In this document: piece by piece, positions 53,348-62,820 of the stretch
How the letters are laid out: the number at the start of each line of letters is the position of its first letter
Numbering within the stretch: the stretch's first letter is position 1
NCBI RefSeq assembly: GCF_016801985.1
Contig: NZ_JAEVLS010000005.1
Location: 682,001 to 746,000, forward strand
Source: Steroidobacter gossypii
GTDB lineage: Bacteria; Pseudomonadota; Gammaproteobacteria; Steroidobacterales; Steroidobacteraceae
Length of the DNA: 64,000 nt
Direction of reading: 5' to 3'
Position numbers and translations under genes: made by a program
Notes under the pieces: generated by a model
Seen by the model: the letters and a program-made list of their open reading frames with translations, nothing else
Told to the model about the DNA's origin: nothing
Databases searched by the model: none

Positions 53348-53962
53348 ATGAAATATTTCAGCCTTGTAGCTATTGCCCTGCTGATGGCGGGTTGTGGTGG
53401 AAAAGAGGACGCCGCGCCGACCGCCGATGCACCGGCCCCGGCTGGCGACAGTCCATCGGTCGCCAACACGACCGAGCCGGAGACCACCTCGAGCGCCGAA
53501 GCGACCGCAGGCGCTGCCGTGCAGCTCTCACCCACTCAGGGCAACACGGCCAACGGCGGACTGAAAATCACGGCGGCAGGCGCCGGAGTGAAGATTTCCG
53601 GAATGATCCAGGGCCTGAAACCCGACAGCGAGTTCGGTTTTCATTTTCACGAGAAAGGCGATTGCAGCGCGCCCGACGCCACCAGCGCCGGAGCGCATTT
53701 CAATCCCGGCAACCAGCAGCACGGCAATCCGCAGGCCCAGCCGCATCACGCCGGCGACATGTTGAATGTGAAGTCGGACGCGCAGGGCGTGGCCGAAGTG
53801 AGCGTCGACAATGCCGATGTATCGTTGCAGACCGGGCAGCCCAACGACATCCTGGGCAAGGCGCTGGTGCTGCACGCCAAGCCCGACGACTACAAGACTC
53901 AGCCTTCGGGCGATTCGGGCGATCGAATTGCCTGCGGCGTGGTGGCGATTCAGACGAATTGA
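53348..53962 (+). CDS. sodC: Cu-Zn superoxide dismutase family lipoprotein
   Basis: The 204-residue protein starts with a lipobox (LLMAGC then G), followed by a Pro/Ala/Thr-rich linker (residues 20-60) and the SodC barrel: GFHFHEKGDCSAPD (copper His and disulfide Cys), GAHFNPGN, HHAGDM and the C-terminal ACGVV. It disproportionates superoxide in the periplasm. The anchored long linker differs from soluble enterobacterial SodC. An ATG at 53348 follows a GAGGG sequence. Confidence 0.92.
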   Translation: MKYFSLVAIALLMAGCGGKEDAAPTADAPAPAGDSPSVANTTEPETTSSAEATAGAAVQLSPTQGNTANGGLKITAAGAGVKISGMIQGLKPDSEFGFHFHEKGDCSAPDATSAGAHFNPGNQQHGNPQAQPHHAGDMLNVKSDAQGVAEVSVDNADVSLQTGQPNDILGKALVLHAKPDDYKTQPSGDSGDRIACGVVAIQTN

Positions 53963-53969
53963 TCGAACA

Positions 53970-55727
53970 TCAGCTAGGCGGCGCTGGCAAGGCGGGAGTG
54001 ATCGAGGCAGGCGGCGCGTAGTGATATGCCGCCGCCTCCCTGCCGCGAGCGACGCAGTCCGAATTCGGCTTGCCTCGCACGATATACCACTCCGATCGAT
54101 TCGCCCTGCCCAACGGTGTGCTGACGGCGTCGGCGAAGCAGAGCGCTCGCATTTCCGCGTTGACTACCAACTGCCGATTCTCGCGGCCGCTCATCCATCG
54201 GGCTGCGTCGGCCGCTTCCTGTTCCACTTCCCGCCAGCGAGCATGTCCGAAGTGCACGATGGGTCGATGCACGTTGAGCAGATATTGTTCTTTGAAGCCG
54301 ACGAAGCCCAGCTCGGCGCTGCGATCGTCGAAGCGTTCGACGCGCCCGATGAACGCCGCGCCCGACCGCGACTCGTTCATCGCCGGGTTGATCCAGTAAC
54401 TGACGGTCAGCAGCGTAGTCCCGACCAGGCCAGCATAAGCAACGGGTGCATGTCTCAGTCTCGCCACGGCGCAGATCAATGCGCCTACGCCACCGATGAG
54501 TAGCAACGGACCCAGCACATCCAGATCATAGTTGGCGAGCAACTCGTGGCGTCGCTCCGGCCTGATCAACACAAATGCCGCGGCCAGCAGACACACGGCG
54601 GCGATGCCGGCAGTCAGAAAGGATATCGCTCGTTGCACGCCGCGACGCTGCATGAGTTCAGTCAGATACGGCCCGCTGACCAGTGCCAGGGCCGGCAAGG
54701 CGGGCAGAATATACAAACCGCGTTTGCCGCTGCTGAAGCTGAAGAACAACACGACCAGCACGACCCACGACAACAACAAGCCGACACGCAAGTCCCGCGC
54801 CTGCCAGGCCTCGCGCCAACGAGGCACCAGCCACGGCAACAGCAAGGTGAGCGGCAGCCACAGCACTGGGATCACTTCGACAATGAAGTACCAGAACGGC
54901 TCGCGGTGATGCCACGCGTCTGTGTAACGATGCATGGTCTGACGAAACAGAATCTCGTCCCGATACGCCGCCAGACTGGGATCTTCGCTGGCGGCCAACA
55001 GCATGGGCACGAGCCAGGTGCTCACGGCCAGGAGAAAAGCCAACGGCCCGATGAACCAGGTTGCCATGCTCGAGCGCTGCGCGCGGGGCGACCAGCCTCG
55101 CATGAGTGCAAAAGGAATGAGGATCAACAGCGGAAGAAAGCCGACACCCTTGGTGATCACACCGAAGCCCGACGCCGCCCAACCCACGGTGTACCAACCC
55201 CACGCCGGCCCCTGTAACAGGTGCCGCAGCAGCCCGTACAGGCCGAGCACGACCCAGAACAACAGCGTCGCATCGATCTGCGCCTGTCGCACTTGCCAGA
55301 CGAACTGCACTGTCAGCAACAGTCCGAATGCAGCCGCCAGCCCCGCCTCGCGATTCCACAGGCGCCGGCCGAGATCGTAGATCAAGAACAGACAAGCGAG
55401 GCCGCTCAGCAGGGAGGGCAACAGAAATGCGATGCGCAGCGAGCCGGTCGCCAGCAACGCGACGCCCATCATCCAGAAATACAGGGGCGGCTTGTCGGCA
55501 TACACGTCCCCACCCACGTGCGGGAGCAACCATTCGCCGGAAGCCACCATGTCACGCACGATCAGCGCGAAGCGAGGCTCGTCGGCGGGCCATGGATCGC
55601 GCACACCGATGCCGGTGGCGACCAGCAGCAGCGCCAGGCCCAGCAGCCAGAACAGGTCGACTCGCACATCGCGCGCGCTGTTGCTGCCGCTACGAAATAC
55701 TGCCTGGACCCAACTCGCCTGCGTCAT
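53970..55727 (-). CDS. ArnT-like lipid glycosyltransferase (GT39/83 family)
   Basis: The 585-residue inner-membrane protein has about 12 helices and the first periplasmic loop DPWPADEPRFALIVRDMVASG with two acidic catalytic residues, then DKPPLYFWMMG, as in ArnT and PMT family proteins. Such enzymes transfer a sugar (aminoarabinose in ArnT) from undecaprenyl phosphate to lipid A. No arnBCAD genes are seen here, so the sugar may differ. It is divergent from an EptA-like gene, which supports lipid A modification. Confidence 0.88.
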   Translation of the reverse strand: MTQASWVQAVFRSGSNSARDVRVDLFWLLGLALLLVATGIGVRDPWPADEPRFALIVRDMVASGEWLLPHVGGDVYADKPPLYFWMMGVALLATGSLRIAFLLPSLLSGLACLFLIYDLGRRLWNREAGLAAAFGLLLTVQFVWQVRQAQIDATLLFWVVLGLYGLLRHLLQGPAWGWYTVGWAASGFGVITKGVGFLPLLILIPFALMRGWSPRAQRSSMATWFIGPLAFLLAVSTWLVPMLLAASEDPSLAAYRDEILFRQTMHRYTDAWHHREPFWYFIVEVIPVLWLPLTLLLPWLVPRWREAWQARDLRVGLLLSWVVLVVLFFSFSSGKRGLYILPALPALALVSGPYLTELMQRRGVQRAISFLTAGIAAVCLLAAAFVLIRPERRHELLANYDLDVLGPLLLIGGVGALICAVARLRHAPVAYAGLVGTTLLTVSYWINPAMNESRSGAAFIGRVERFDDRSAELGFVGFKEQYLLNVHRPIVHFGHARWREVEQEAADAARWMSGRENRQLVVNAEMRALCFADAVSTPLGRANRSEWYIVRGKPNSDCVARGREAAAYHYAPPASITPALPAPPS

Positions 55728-55876
55728 TCGTCTTGCCTCGCCGGTGCGGCGATTATGCCTGAGCGCTGAACCTTCGCCTGTACCGTGGTGAGACGAGCCA
55801 GGCCAGGAAAATCAATCGCGCCCACTGAGAAAATATTTACGACAGATGACCGCGACCGGCGCCGTCCAACCGGCCG

Positions 55877-57574
55877 ATGCATACACAACATCTGCTCGTG
55901 CCCCAGCTGCCGCTCCACGCACGCATACGCGAGCGTTGGGCGGGTGGAATCGTCTGCTCATCGGACGTCGCATTCGCGTTCATCGTCGCGTTCATCTGGC
56001 TTTCGCTCTACAACGTGCGGTTTTGGGAACTCGCCGCCGCCGCCATGTGGCGCCCGGGGCTTGGCGCATCCCTGTTCATGATTTCGTTGTTCGTCGTAGC
56101 TTGGATGGTGCTGGCGTTGTTATTGCTGGTCCTGCCGAGCCGATGGCTGATGCGCGCTGCCGCCAGTGCGCTGTTCGCAGTCGCCGCGCTGAGCGCGTAC
56201 TTCTGCAACGAGTACGGAGTCATCATGAACCAGGACATGATGCGCAACGTGCTGCAGACGGATCGCGCCGAGGTCGGCGCGCTGCTGAGCGGGGACATGT
56301 GGCTCCATCTCATCGTGCTGGGCCTGATTCCATCGCTGCTGGTGTGGCGGGTGCAGCTGCCAAAAACATCCTGGCGAACTCGGCTTGGTCAGCGCGCACT
56401 CGCCATCGTCATTGCGTTGGGACTGGCGTTCGCCGGCATGTTCGCCAACTCGGCCGACTTCGCCACCTTGTTTCGCGAGCACAAGCCGGTTCGATACACG
56501 CTCAACCCGGCTGCGCCGGTCGTCAGCACGATCGGTCTGCTCGCAGACAGTCGCGACCGTCGGGCCGATCAACCTTTATTGAATCCGTCCGGCCGCGTCG
56601 AACGCACGGCGGCTCCATCGGCCAGGCCGCTGGTGTTGTTCCTGGTCATTGGCGAGACCGCGCGTGCCGCCAACTTCCAGCTAGGAGGCTATGCGCGCGA
56701 GACCAATCCCGAGCTGTCACGGATCGCCGGTCTCACGTATTTCGCAAAAGTCACAGCATGCGGCACATCGACGGCGATCTCGGTGCCCTGCCTGTTCTCT
56801 CACCTGCCGCGCGAGCATTTCAAAGTGGACGAGGCGGCTCGCTATACCAATCTGCTCGACTCGCTGCTCGAAGCGGGCTTCGATGTTCAATGGCGCGACA
56901 ACAACTCCGGCTGCAAAGGCGTCTGCGCCAGGGTCGGCAGCATCGATTACAAACAGTCGAACGACCCCCGATATTGCCGGGGCTCGAACTGTTTCGACGC
57001 AGTGATGCTGGCGGATTTGCCGGAAGTCCTGCATCACATCCAGCGGGACACGGTGATCGTATTTCATCAGAAAGGCAGTCACGGGCCTGCGTACTCGGAG
57101 CGCTACCCGAAGGAGCGCGAGAGATTCAAGCCCGCATGCCGTTCCAATCAACTACAGCATTGCAGCCAGCAGGAGATCACCAACGCTTACGACAACACCC
57201 TGGCCTACACCGATCATGTCCTGGCGCGCCAGATCGGCATGCTCCTCGACGCCGACGCCCGGCTCGACAGCCTGCTGCTTTATGTCTCCGATCACGGCGA
57301 ATCGCTGGGCGAAAACGGCCTCTACCTGCATGGCATGCCCTACGCCTTCGCACCGGCGGTGCAGAAAGAAGTGCCCATGTTGCTGTGGGCTTCGCCAGGC
57401 TACTTGCGCCGGACGCAGCTACGACTCGACTGCCTGCGCGAGTCGGCGAGCCTGCCGGTCAGTCACGATTTCTTCTATCACACGGTGCTCGGAGCGGCCC
57501 AAGCGCGCAGCCAGGTTTATGATCGCGCCCTGGACCTGACCGCCGGCTGTCGCCAGAGCGGCGGCCATGAATGA
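55877..57574 (+). CDS. eptA: EptA-like phosphoethanolamine transferase
   Basis: The 565-residue protein has five N-terminal membrane helices and a periplasmic sulfatase-like domain. Metal and catalytic residues lie in VIGETARAAN (Glu260), CGTSTAISVPC (nucleophilic Thr about residue 297), and SDHGESLGENGLYLHG. Paired cysteines (CKGVC, YCRGSNC) would form the disulfides of this family. It adds phosphoethanolamine to lipid A, lowering charge and polymyxin sensitivity. Divergent from ArnT-like gene by 149 bases. Confidence 0.93.
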   Translation: MHTQHLLVPQLPLHARIRERWAGGIVCSSDVAFAFIVAFIWLSLYNVRFWELAAAAMWRPGLGASLFMISLFVVAWMVLALLLLVLPSRWLMRAAASALFAVAALSAYFCNEYGVIMNQDMMRNVLQTDRAEVGALLSGDMWLHLIVLGLIPSLLVWRVQLPKTSWRTRLGQRALAIVIALGLAFAGMFANSADFATLFREHKPVRYTLNPAAPVVSTIGLLADSRDRRADQPLLNPSGRVERTAAPSARPLVLFLVIGETARAANFQLGGYARETNPELSRIAGLTYFAKVTACGTSTAISVPCLFSHLPREHFKVDEAARYTNLLDSLLEAGFDVQWRDNNSGCKGVCARVGSIDYKQSNDPRYCRGSNCFDAVMLADLPEVLHHIQRDTVIVFHQKGSHGPAYSERYPKERERFKPACRSNQLQHCSQQEITNAYDNTLAYTDHVLARQIGMLLDADARLDSLLLYVSDHGESLGENGLYLHGMPYAFAPAVQKEVPMLLWASPGYLRRTQLRLDCLRESASLPVSHDFFYHTVLGAAQARSQVYDRALDLTAGCRQSGGHE

Positions 57575-57594
57575 GCCGCGATTGATTTTTCCAT

Positions 57595-58239
57595 GTGCGT
57601 CGTCTTACCTGGCAAGTGAGTCCCGTATACAGCACCGACAGCCTCCTGATCGCCGCCATGTTGAAAGGCGACGAGGCCGCCTTTCGCCTGTTTTTCGAGA
57701 CTTATTTCCCGCGCGTGTACCGTTTCGCCCTGCCCCGGCTGGGCGGCGATGCGGAAGCCTGCAAGGAAGTGGTCCAGGCGACGCTGATCAAGGCGATGCG
57801 CGCGCTCGCGGGGTTCCGCGGCGAATCGGCGCTGTTCAGCTGGTTGTGCCAGATCTGTCGCCGACAGATCGTCGACTATCTGCGCGCCCATCAGCGCCAT
57901 GTTCGCAACGTAGTGCTGATCGACGACACGCCCGGCCTGCGGGAAGCCCTGGAATCCATTGCGGCGCCCGCCTCGGACGAGCCGATGCACGGCTATGGCA
58001 GCGCCGAGACGCGACGACTGGTGCAGTCCGTGCTCGATCGCCTGCCCTCCCGCTACGGCGATGTGCTGGAATGGAAATATATCGAGGGGCGCAGCGTGGA
58101 AGAGATCGGCGCCTTGCTCGGCGTCGGGCAGACGGCCGCACAATCGCTGCTGGCGCGCGCCCGAACGGCGTTTCGCGAAGCTGTGGAAACGGTGTTCGGA
58201 TCGGCGGCGAGCGATGTGCTCGCCGGTATGAGAAAGTAG
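57595..58239 (+). CDS. ECF sigma factor (FecI-like)
   Basis: The 214-residue protein has sigma region 2 (about residues 20-95, FRLFFETYFPRVYRFALPRLGG and ALFSWLCQICRRQIVDYLR) and region 4 (about 140-200, LDRLPSRYGDVLEWKYIEGRSVEEIGALLG). GTG starts at 57595 and 57616 are both possible. It is followed 4 bases later by a FecR-type gene and then by a TonB receptor with STN domain, giving a complete cell-surface signalling cassette. It should activate the receptor operon once released. Confidence 0.92.
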   Translation: MRRLTWQVSPVYSTDSLLIAAMLKGDEAAFRLFFETYFPRVYRFALPRLGGDAEACKEVVQATLIKAMRALAGFRGESALFSWLCQICRRQIVDYLRAHQRHVRNVVLIDDTPGLREALESIAAPASDEPMHGYGSAETRRLVQSVLDRLPSRYGDVLEWKYIEGRSVEEIGALLGVGQTAAQSLLARARTAFREAVETVFGSAASDVLAGMRK

Positions 58240-58243
58240 CGCC

Positions 58244-59245
58244 ATGACGACGGTACATCACGAACCCGAGTCGAACGACGCCAGCATCGAAGAGCTGCTG
58301 CGAGAAGTGGGCGCGCGCGATGAGCCTTCAGCCGAGGTGGCGCGCGACGTTATGTCCGCCGTGCACGCCGAGTGGCGCGATATCGTGCAACAGCGCCAGC
58401 GGCAGCAACGGGTCGTTGCCTGGCGCTACGCCGCCGGGTTGGCGCTTGCCGTGTTGGTGTCCACTTTCGCCTATCGCTTCATGGCCTCCGAGCAGGCGCA
58501 GGTAGCAAGCATCGTGCATGGCCACGTGTTGGCGAGCACCGAGGCCGACACTGATCCGAAGGTGCGAGCGGTCGGTGAAATCATCCGCGTCGGCGACATC
58601 GTGCAGACCGAGGTGCAAACTCGCGCTGCCGTTTCATTCCCTGACGGCTTGTCCTTGCGCCTCGATCACGGCACCCGCATCACGGTCGATGCGTCCGATC
58701 GCATTACGCTTGCCGCGGGCGCTGTTTACATCGATGCACCTGCAGACGGCGCCGGCCATGGCCACGCGCTCACGGTGAACACGATTGCCGGCTCCGTGCA
58801 GCACGTCGGCACTCAATATGAAGTACGCACTCAAGGCGACGCCATGCTCGTCAGCGTTCGCGAAGGCCGCGTCGTCGTGACCAGCCCGACCAGCACGAAC
58901 ACCGGCGAAGCCGGACAAGTGCTGCGCCTGAATACCGACGGCGAGCTGACCTTGAGCATGCTGCCTTCCACCGATCCGTATTGGCAGTGGACATTGCAGG
59001 CCGCGCCCACCTTCGACATCGACAATCAATCGCTCGCCGCTTTCCTGCAGTGGATCTCCCGAGAGACCGGGCGCCAGCTCGTGTACTCGACACCGCAAGC
59101 CGAAGCGGCCGCGGCCGATGTGAAACTGCGCGGCTCCATCGAAGGCCTGGACGCCGACGCCGCCCTCGCCGCCGTGCTTTCCACTACTCAATTGCGGCGC
59201 TACCGCACCGACACCCACGAAATCGGCATCGAGCTCGCGCCATAA
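58244..59245 (+). CDS. FecR-type anti-sigma regulator with C-terminal STN-like domain
   Basis: The 333-residue protein has a cytoplasmic N-terminus (1-60), one membrane helix (AAGLALAVLVSTFAYRFMA, about residues 63-81), the periplasmic FecR domain (95-240, DIVQTEVQTRAAVSFPDGLSLRLD) and, unusually, a C-terminal segment (250-333, FDIDNQSLAAFLQWISRETG) that looks like a secretin/TonB short N-terminal domain. It should hold the sigma factor until the receptor signals. The next gene is that receptor. Confidence 0.9.
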   Translation: MTTVHHEPESNDASIEELLREVGARDEPSAEVARDVMSAVHAEWRDIVQQRQRQQRVVAWRYAAGLALAVLVSTFAYRFMASEQAQVASIVHGHVLASTEADTDPKVRAVGEIIRVGDIVQTEVQTRAAVSFPDGLSLRLDHGTRITVDASDRITLAAGAVYIDAPADGAGHGHALTVNTIAGSVQHVGTQYEVRTQGDAMLVSVREGRVVVTSPTSTNTGEAGQVLRLNTDGELTLSMLPSTDPYWQWTLQAAPTFDIDNQSLAAFLQWISRETGRQLVYSTPQAEAAAADVKLRGSIEGLDADAALAAVLSTTQLRRYRTDTHEIGIELAP

Positions 59246-59331
59246 TTCATCTCGACTGTCGGGCGGCACGGACGTTGCTTCCCGGAGCCTGGGCAAGAGA
59301 AGATCTGCCTTCAGTACTCGATGGGAATGCA

Positions 59332-61638
59332 ATGAAGCCAGCGCAGTGGCGCCCAGTGGTGTGGCGCCTCGTCTGTGTGTCTATGGGGATGATGATCTGC
59401 CATGCCGCGCTGGCGCAGCTGCAGGGCCGGAGCGTCGGCGATGTGCTCAATGGCCTGCGGGCTGAAGGTCTCATATTCATCTATAACGATCAGATCGTGC
59501 CCGCCGGCTTGCGGATCGAAACTGAACCGGGCGCCCGGCAAGGACTGGCGCTGGCCGAGGAAATACTGGCCGCGCATGGGCTGACCGTGTCGGAAGCTGC
59601 CCCGCGTGTGTATGCAGTTGTCCGCAATCCGTCCGCCCTGCCGCCACGGCGAACCCCGGCAACCACGCGAGCGGAGCCCACCGAACTGGAGGAGGTTGTC
59701 GTTCAGACCAGCCGCTACACGCTGGCGGCGAACGACCTCACGCCCAGGAACTTCCTGACCCAGGATGAGGTTCAGGCGATGCCCCGGCTTGCGGATGAAA
59801 CATTGCGAGCCGTGCAACGGCTGCCAGGCGCGGCCGTCAACGGCGTGTCGAGCATCAGTTCCATCCGCGGCGGCGAGCCGAATGAGACCGCCATCATCCT
59901 GAATGGGCTGCGGCTGTATGAACCGTTTCATCTGAAGAACTTCTACAGCCCGGTCAGTCTGCTGGACTCGCGCCTGATCGACACCATCGAGTTTTACTCG
60001 GGCGGCTTCCCGGCGCCGTATGGCGATCGCATGAGCGCCATCATCGACGCGCACACCATTCGTCCCGGCCAGCGCTACTACGAAGTCGGCGTGAGCCTGT
60101 TCCATTCCAACGCGCTAGCAGCGACGAGCTTCGACGATCAGCGCGGTCAGGCGCTGATCTCGGCCAGGCGCAGCAATCTCGGCGACCTGGCGCGATACGC
60201 CGAGGAAGACTTTGGCGAGGCGAACTACTCCGACGGCTTTGCCCGCGCGGAATATGCGTTGACCGACGCCACTCGCATCTCGCTCGACGTACTCGCTTCC
60301 AGCGACCGGGTCGTTGCCCGGCGCGACCAGGGAACACAGGAGGCGCACGCCAAGTATCGCAACGCCTACGGTTGGCTCACGTTGGATCACGATTGGTCAT
60401 CGCACGCGGCCACGCGCGTGATCGGTTCGTTCACCGATCTGGTCAATGAGCGACGCGGTTGGGTGGAAGAGCCGGGACGCAGCGGTCAGGTGCGCGATCT
60501 CAGAACATTTCACATCGCCGGGCTGCGTGTGGAAAACGAGCTCGACGCGGGCGCCGTGAGCCATCGCTTCGGCGTGGAGGTCCGTCGCCTTTGGGGCGAT
60601 TACGACTACGCGCTTGATCTTACCGTCGAGCCTGACTTCCCGTTTCCTGGCTCGCCAGGCGCCATGATCACGCGACGCGCATCGCCTGCCCCACAGGGCT
60701 ACGAAAACTCTGCTTACTGGGACATGCGCGCCACGCTCGGCGAGCGGCTGACGCTCGAGGCCGGCATGCGCGTCGACGTACAAACCTACGACGGCAGCGA
60801 TGACGGCGAGCAATGGAGCCCGCGCACCAGCCTGCTTTATATGTTATCGCCCTCGACCAAGCTGCGCGCTGGCTGGGGACGGTTCTATCAGTCTCAGGGC
60901 ATCAATGAGCTGCAGGTCGAGGACGGCGTCTCCCGGTTTTATCCGGCGCAGCACGCCGATCACGCAATCATGAGCGTCGAGCACGCATTCGACGGCTTCG
61001 ACCTGCGCGTCGAGGCCTATCGAAAATATTATCGCGACATCCGGCCACGCTATGAAAACATGCTCGACCCCCTGGTGCTGTTTCCGGAGGCGGAGTTCGA
61101 TCGCGTGATGGTCGATGCGCGTAGCGCTCGCGCCGAGGGCATCGAGGTGCTGATGCAAATGCACCCGAAAGGGCCCTGGAGTGGATGGCTGAGCTACACC
61201 TGGTCGAAAGCGTACGATCGCATCGACAATCGCGAGGTGCCACGCAGCTGGGATCAGCGGCACGCCGTGAATCTCGGCGTGACCTGGGCCAGCGGCCCGT
61301 GGACGGCCACGCTGGTCAACAGCTATCACAGCGGCTGGCCAACCACCTCGCTCACTCTGGATCCGCAAACCGGCGTGCCGAGCATCGATCCAGCGGCCCG
61401 CAATCGCAGCCGCTTGCAGGACTTCAATTCGCTCGATATGCGGCTCACCCGCACGTTCATCATGCCGCGCGGCGCGCTCGATGTATTCCTCGAGATCAGC
61501 AACACGTTCTCGCGGGACAACGCCTGTTGTATCAACTATGACGCGCGCCTGAACGAGGACGGCTCGATCAGTTATGACCGCGACGTGAGTTCGTGGCTGC
61601 CGATCGTGCCTTCCGCCGGCGTGCTCTGGCGATACTGA
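59332..61638 (+). CDS. TonB-dependent receptor with N-terminal STN domain
   Basis: The 768-residue protein has a signal peptide (to about residue 25), an STN signalling domain (28-97, LQGRSVGDVLNGLRAEGLIF), a plug (115-230, with IRGGEPNETAIILNGLRL) and an outer-membrane barrel. The STN domain contacts the FecR regulator when ligand is bound. The plug with short loops is like those of transporters that also take up complexes of unknown type. It is the third gene of the ECF/FecR cassette. The ligand is not readable; the PhoD-like gene next to it suggests phosphate esters, by neighbourhood only. Confidence 0.92.
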   Translation: MKPAQWRPVVWRLVCVSMGMMICHAALAQLQGRSVGDVLNGLRAEGLIFIYNDQIVPAGLRIETEPGARQGLALAEEILAAHGLTVSEAAPRVYAVVRNPSALPPRRTPATTRAEPTELEEVVVQTSRYTLAANDLTPRNFLTQDEVQAMPRLADETLRAVQRLPGAAVNGVSSISSIRGGEPNETAIILNGLRLYEPFHLKNFYSPVSLLDSRLIDTIEFYSGGFPAPYGDRMSAIIDAHTIRPGQRYYEVGVSLFHSNALAATSFDDQRGQALISARRSNLGDLARYAEEDFGEANYSDGFARAEYALTDATRISLDVLASSDRVVARRDQGTQEAHAKYRNAYGWLTLDHDWSSHAATRVIGSFTDLVNERRGWVEEPGRSGQVRDLRTFHIAGLRVENELDAGAVSHRFGVEVRRLWGDYDYALDLTVEPDFPFPGSPGAMITRRASPAPQGYENSAYWDMRATLGERLTLEAGMRVDVQTYDGSDDGEQWSPRTSLLYMLSPSTKLRAGWGRFYQSQGINELQVEDGVSRFYPAQHADHAIMSVEHAFDGFDLRVEAYRKYYRDIRPRYENMLDPLVLFPEAEFDRVMVDARSARAEGIEVLMQMHPKGPWSGWLSYTWSKAYDRIDNREVPRSWDQRHAVNLGVTWASGPWTATLVNSYHSGWPTTSLTLDPQTGVPSIDPAARNRSRLQDFNSLDMRLTRTFIMPRGALDVFLEISNTFSRDNACCINYDARLNEDGSISYDRDVSSWLPIVPSAGVLWRY

Positions 61639-61655
61639 CCCGGCGCGCGACGGAG

Positions 61656-62804
61656 TCAGCTCCTCGCCTGCAACTTATCCAGGCTCAGGCGCTGCTCGAT
61701 GCGAGCGACCCCGTTGAGATCGAGCGCTTTGAGCGTGACGCCCACCGGCGCAGCCGACCAGTCGATCTCGATGAGTCCGAAATTGGGCTCGCGCAGCTGC
61801 TCGCCGACGCGATTGGCGTTCGGAACGTTCACCGGCCACACTTCCGTGAGGCCGCTGGAGGTCAGCTCCCAGAACGGATAGGGAACATTGACGTCCAGCC
61901 GAGTCAGTTCGGCGTAGTGAGTGTCGCCGCTGATGAAGATCACCCCGCCGGCGCGCTTGCGGCGAATCAGCTCGATCAGCCGCTGATGGTCGCGTGCGTA
62001 GTTGATCCAGGCTTCCCAGCCTGGGAAATCCGCGAGCACCTGCAGGCTCGAGGCAAAGATTCTGAGCTGCGCCGGCACGTCGAACTGCTGCTCGAGCCAC
62101 CGCCACTGCTGTTCGCCGAGCATCGTGGCCTCATGATCGGGCAGGCGTGCGTATGGACCGGGAACTTCGCCGCCGGCCTTGCGCTTCGCTTGCTCCCACT
62201 CTTTATATGACTGGCCGCCGAGATCCTGCCGAGCGATCGGCGTGCGATTGAAGCGCAGGTCCGGCATGATGACCTGCACGCGCCGGTCCTCGGGACCGAA
62301 CAAGTAAGAAGCGTAAATGCCATTGCGCGAGCGGCGCGGCGAAGCGGCGTGCTCCTGCCAGAAATCGAGGAAGATCTGGCGCGACTGTTCCTTCATGGGA
62401 TAGTCCGCGCCGGCATCGTCCTCGCCGTAATCGTGATCGTCCCAAATCGCGACGATCGGTGTGGTCGCCCGTAGTTTCTGGAACCCGGGCTTGGCCGCGA
62501 GCTGTGCGTACTTTGCTCGCAGCTCGCCCATGTCGCGCGTGTCGCCGTAGATGTTGTCGCCCAGAAAGACGAACAGATCCGGTCGGCTCGCCAGCACGGT
62601 GTCCCAGATCGGCTGATCCTTGCTCTGCTTGGCGCAGGAGCCGAATGCAATGCGAGTCAGCGGACGCTCGAGCGCCGGATGCGGATCGCTCATTGGCCGC
62701 GACTGCGACCAGGCGGCGCCCGATTGCAGCACGCCGCCAAGCGCTGCACCCACGACGAGACTGTCGCGTACGAATCGTCGTCGAGTCTCGTCGTGGTCGC
62801 TCAT
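61656..62804 (-). CDS. PhoD-like alkaline phosphatase with Tat signal
   Basis: The 382-residue protein has a Tat leader (TRRRFVRDS then a hydrophobic stretch) and the PhoD metallophosphatase pattern: RIAFGSCAKQS, FVFLGDNIYGD, IWDDHDYGEDDAG, FISGDTHYAEL. These provide metal ligands and the family Cys and Asp. It is exported folded and probably cleaves phosphate mono- or diesters in the periplasm. It is convergent with the STN receptor and followed on its strand by another TonB receptor. Confidence 0.93.
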   Translation of the reverse strand: MSDHDETRRRFVRDSLVVGAALGGVLQSGAAWSQSRPMSDPHPALERPLTRIAFGSCAKQSKDQPIWDTVLASRPDLFVFLGDNIYGDTRDMGELRAKYAQLAAKPGFQKLRATTPIVAIWDDHDYGEDDAGADYPMKEQSRQIFLDFWQEHAASPRRSRNGIYASYLFGPEDRRVQVIMPDLRFNRTPIARQDLGGQSYKEWEQAKRKAGGEVPGPYARLPDHEATMLGEQQWRWLEQQFDVPAQLRIFASSLQVLADFPGWEAWINYARDHQRLIELIRRKRAGGVIFISGDTHYAELTRLDVNVPYPFWELTSSGLTEVWPVNVPNANRVGEQLREPNFGLIEIDWSAAPVGVTLKALDLNGVARIEQRLSLDKLQARS

Positions 62805-62820
62805 GCCGAATCGGACCTGA

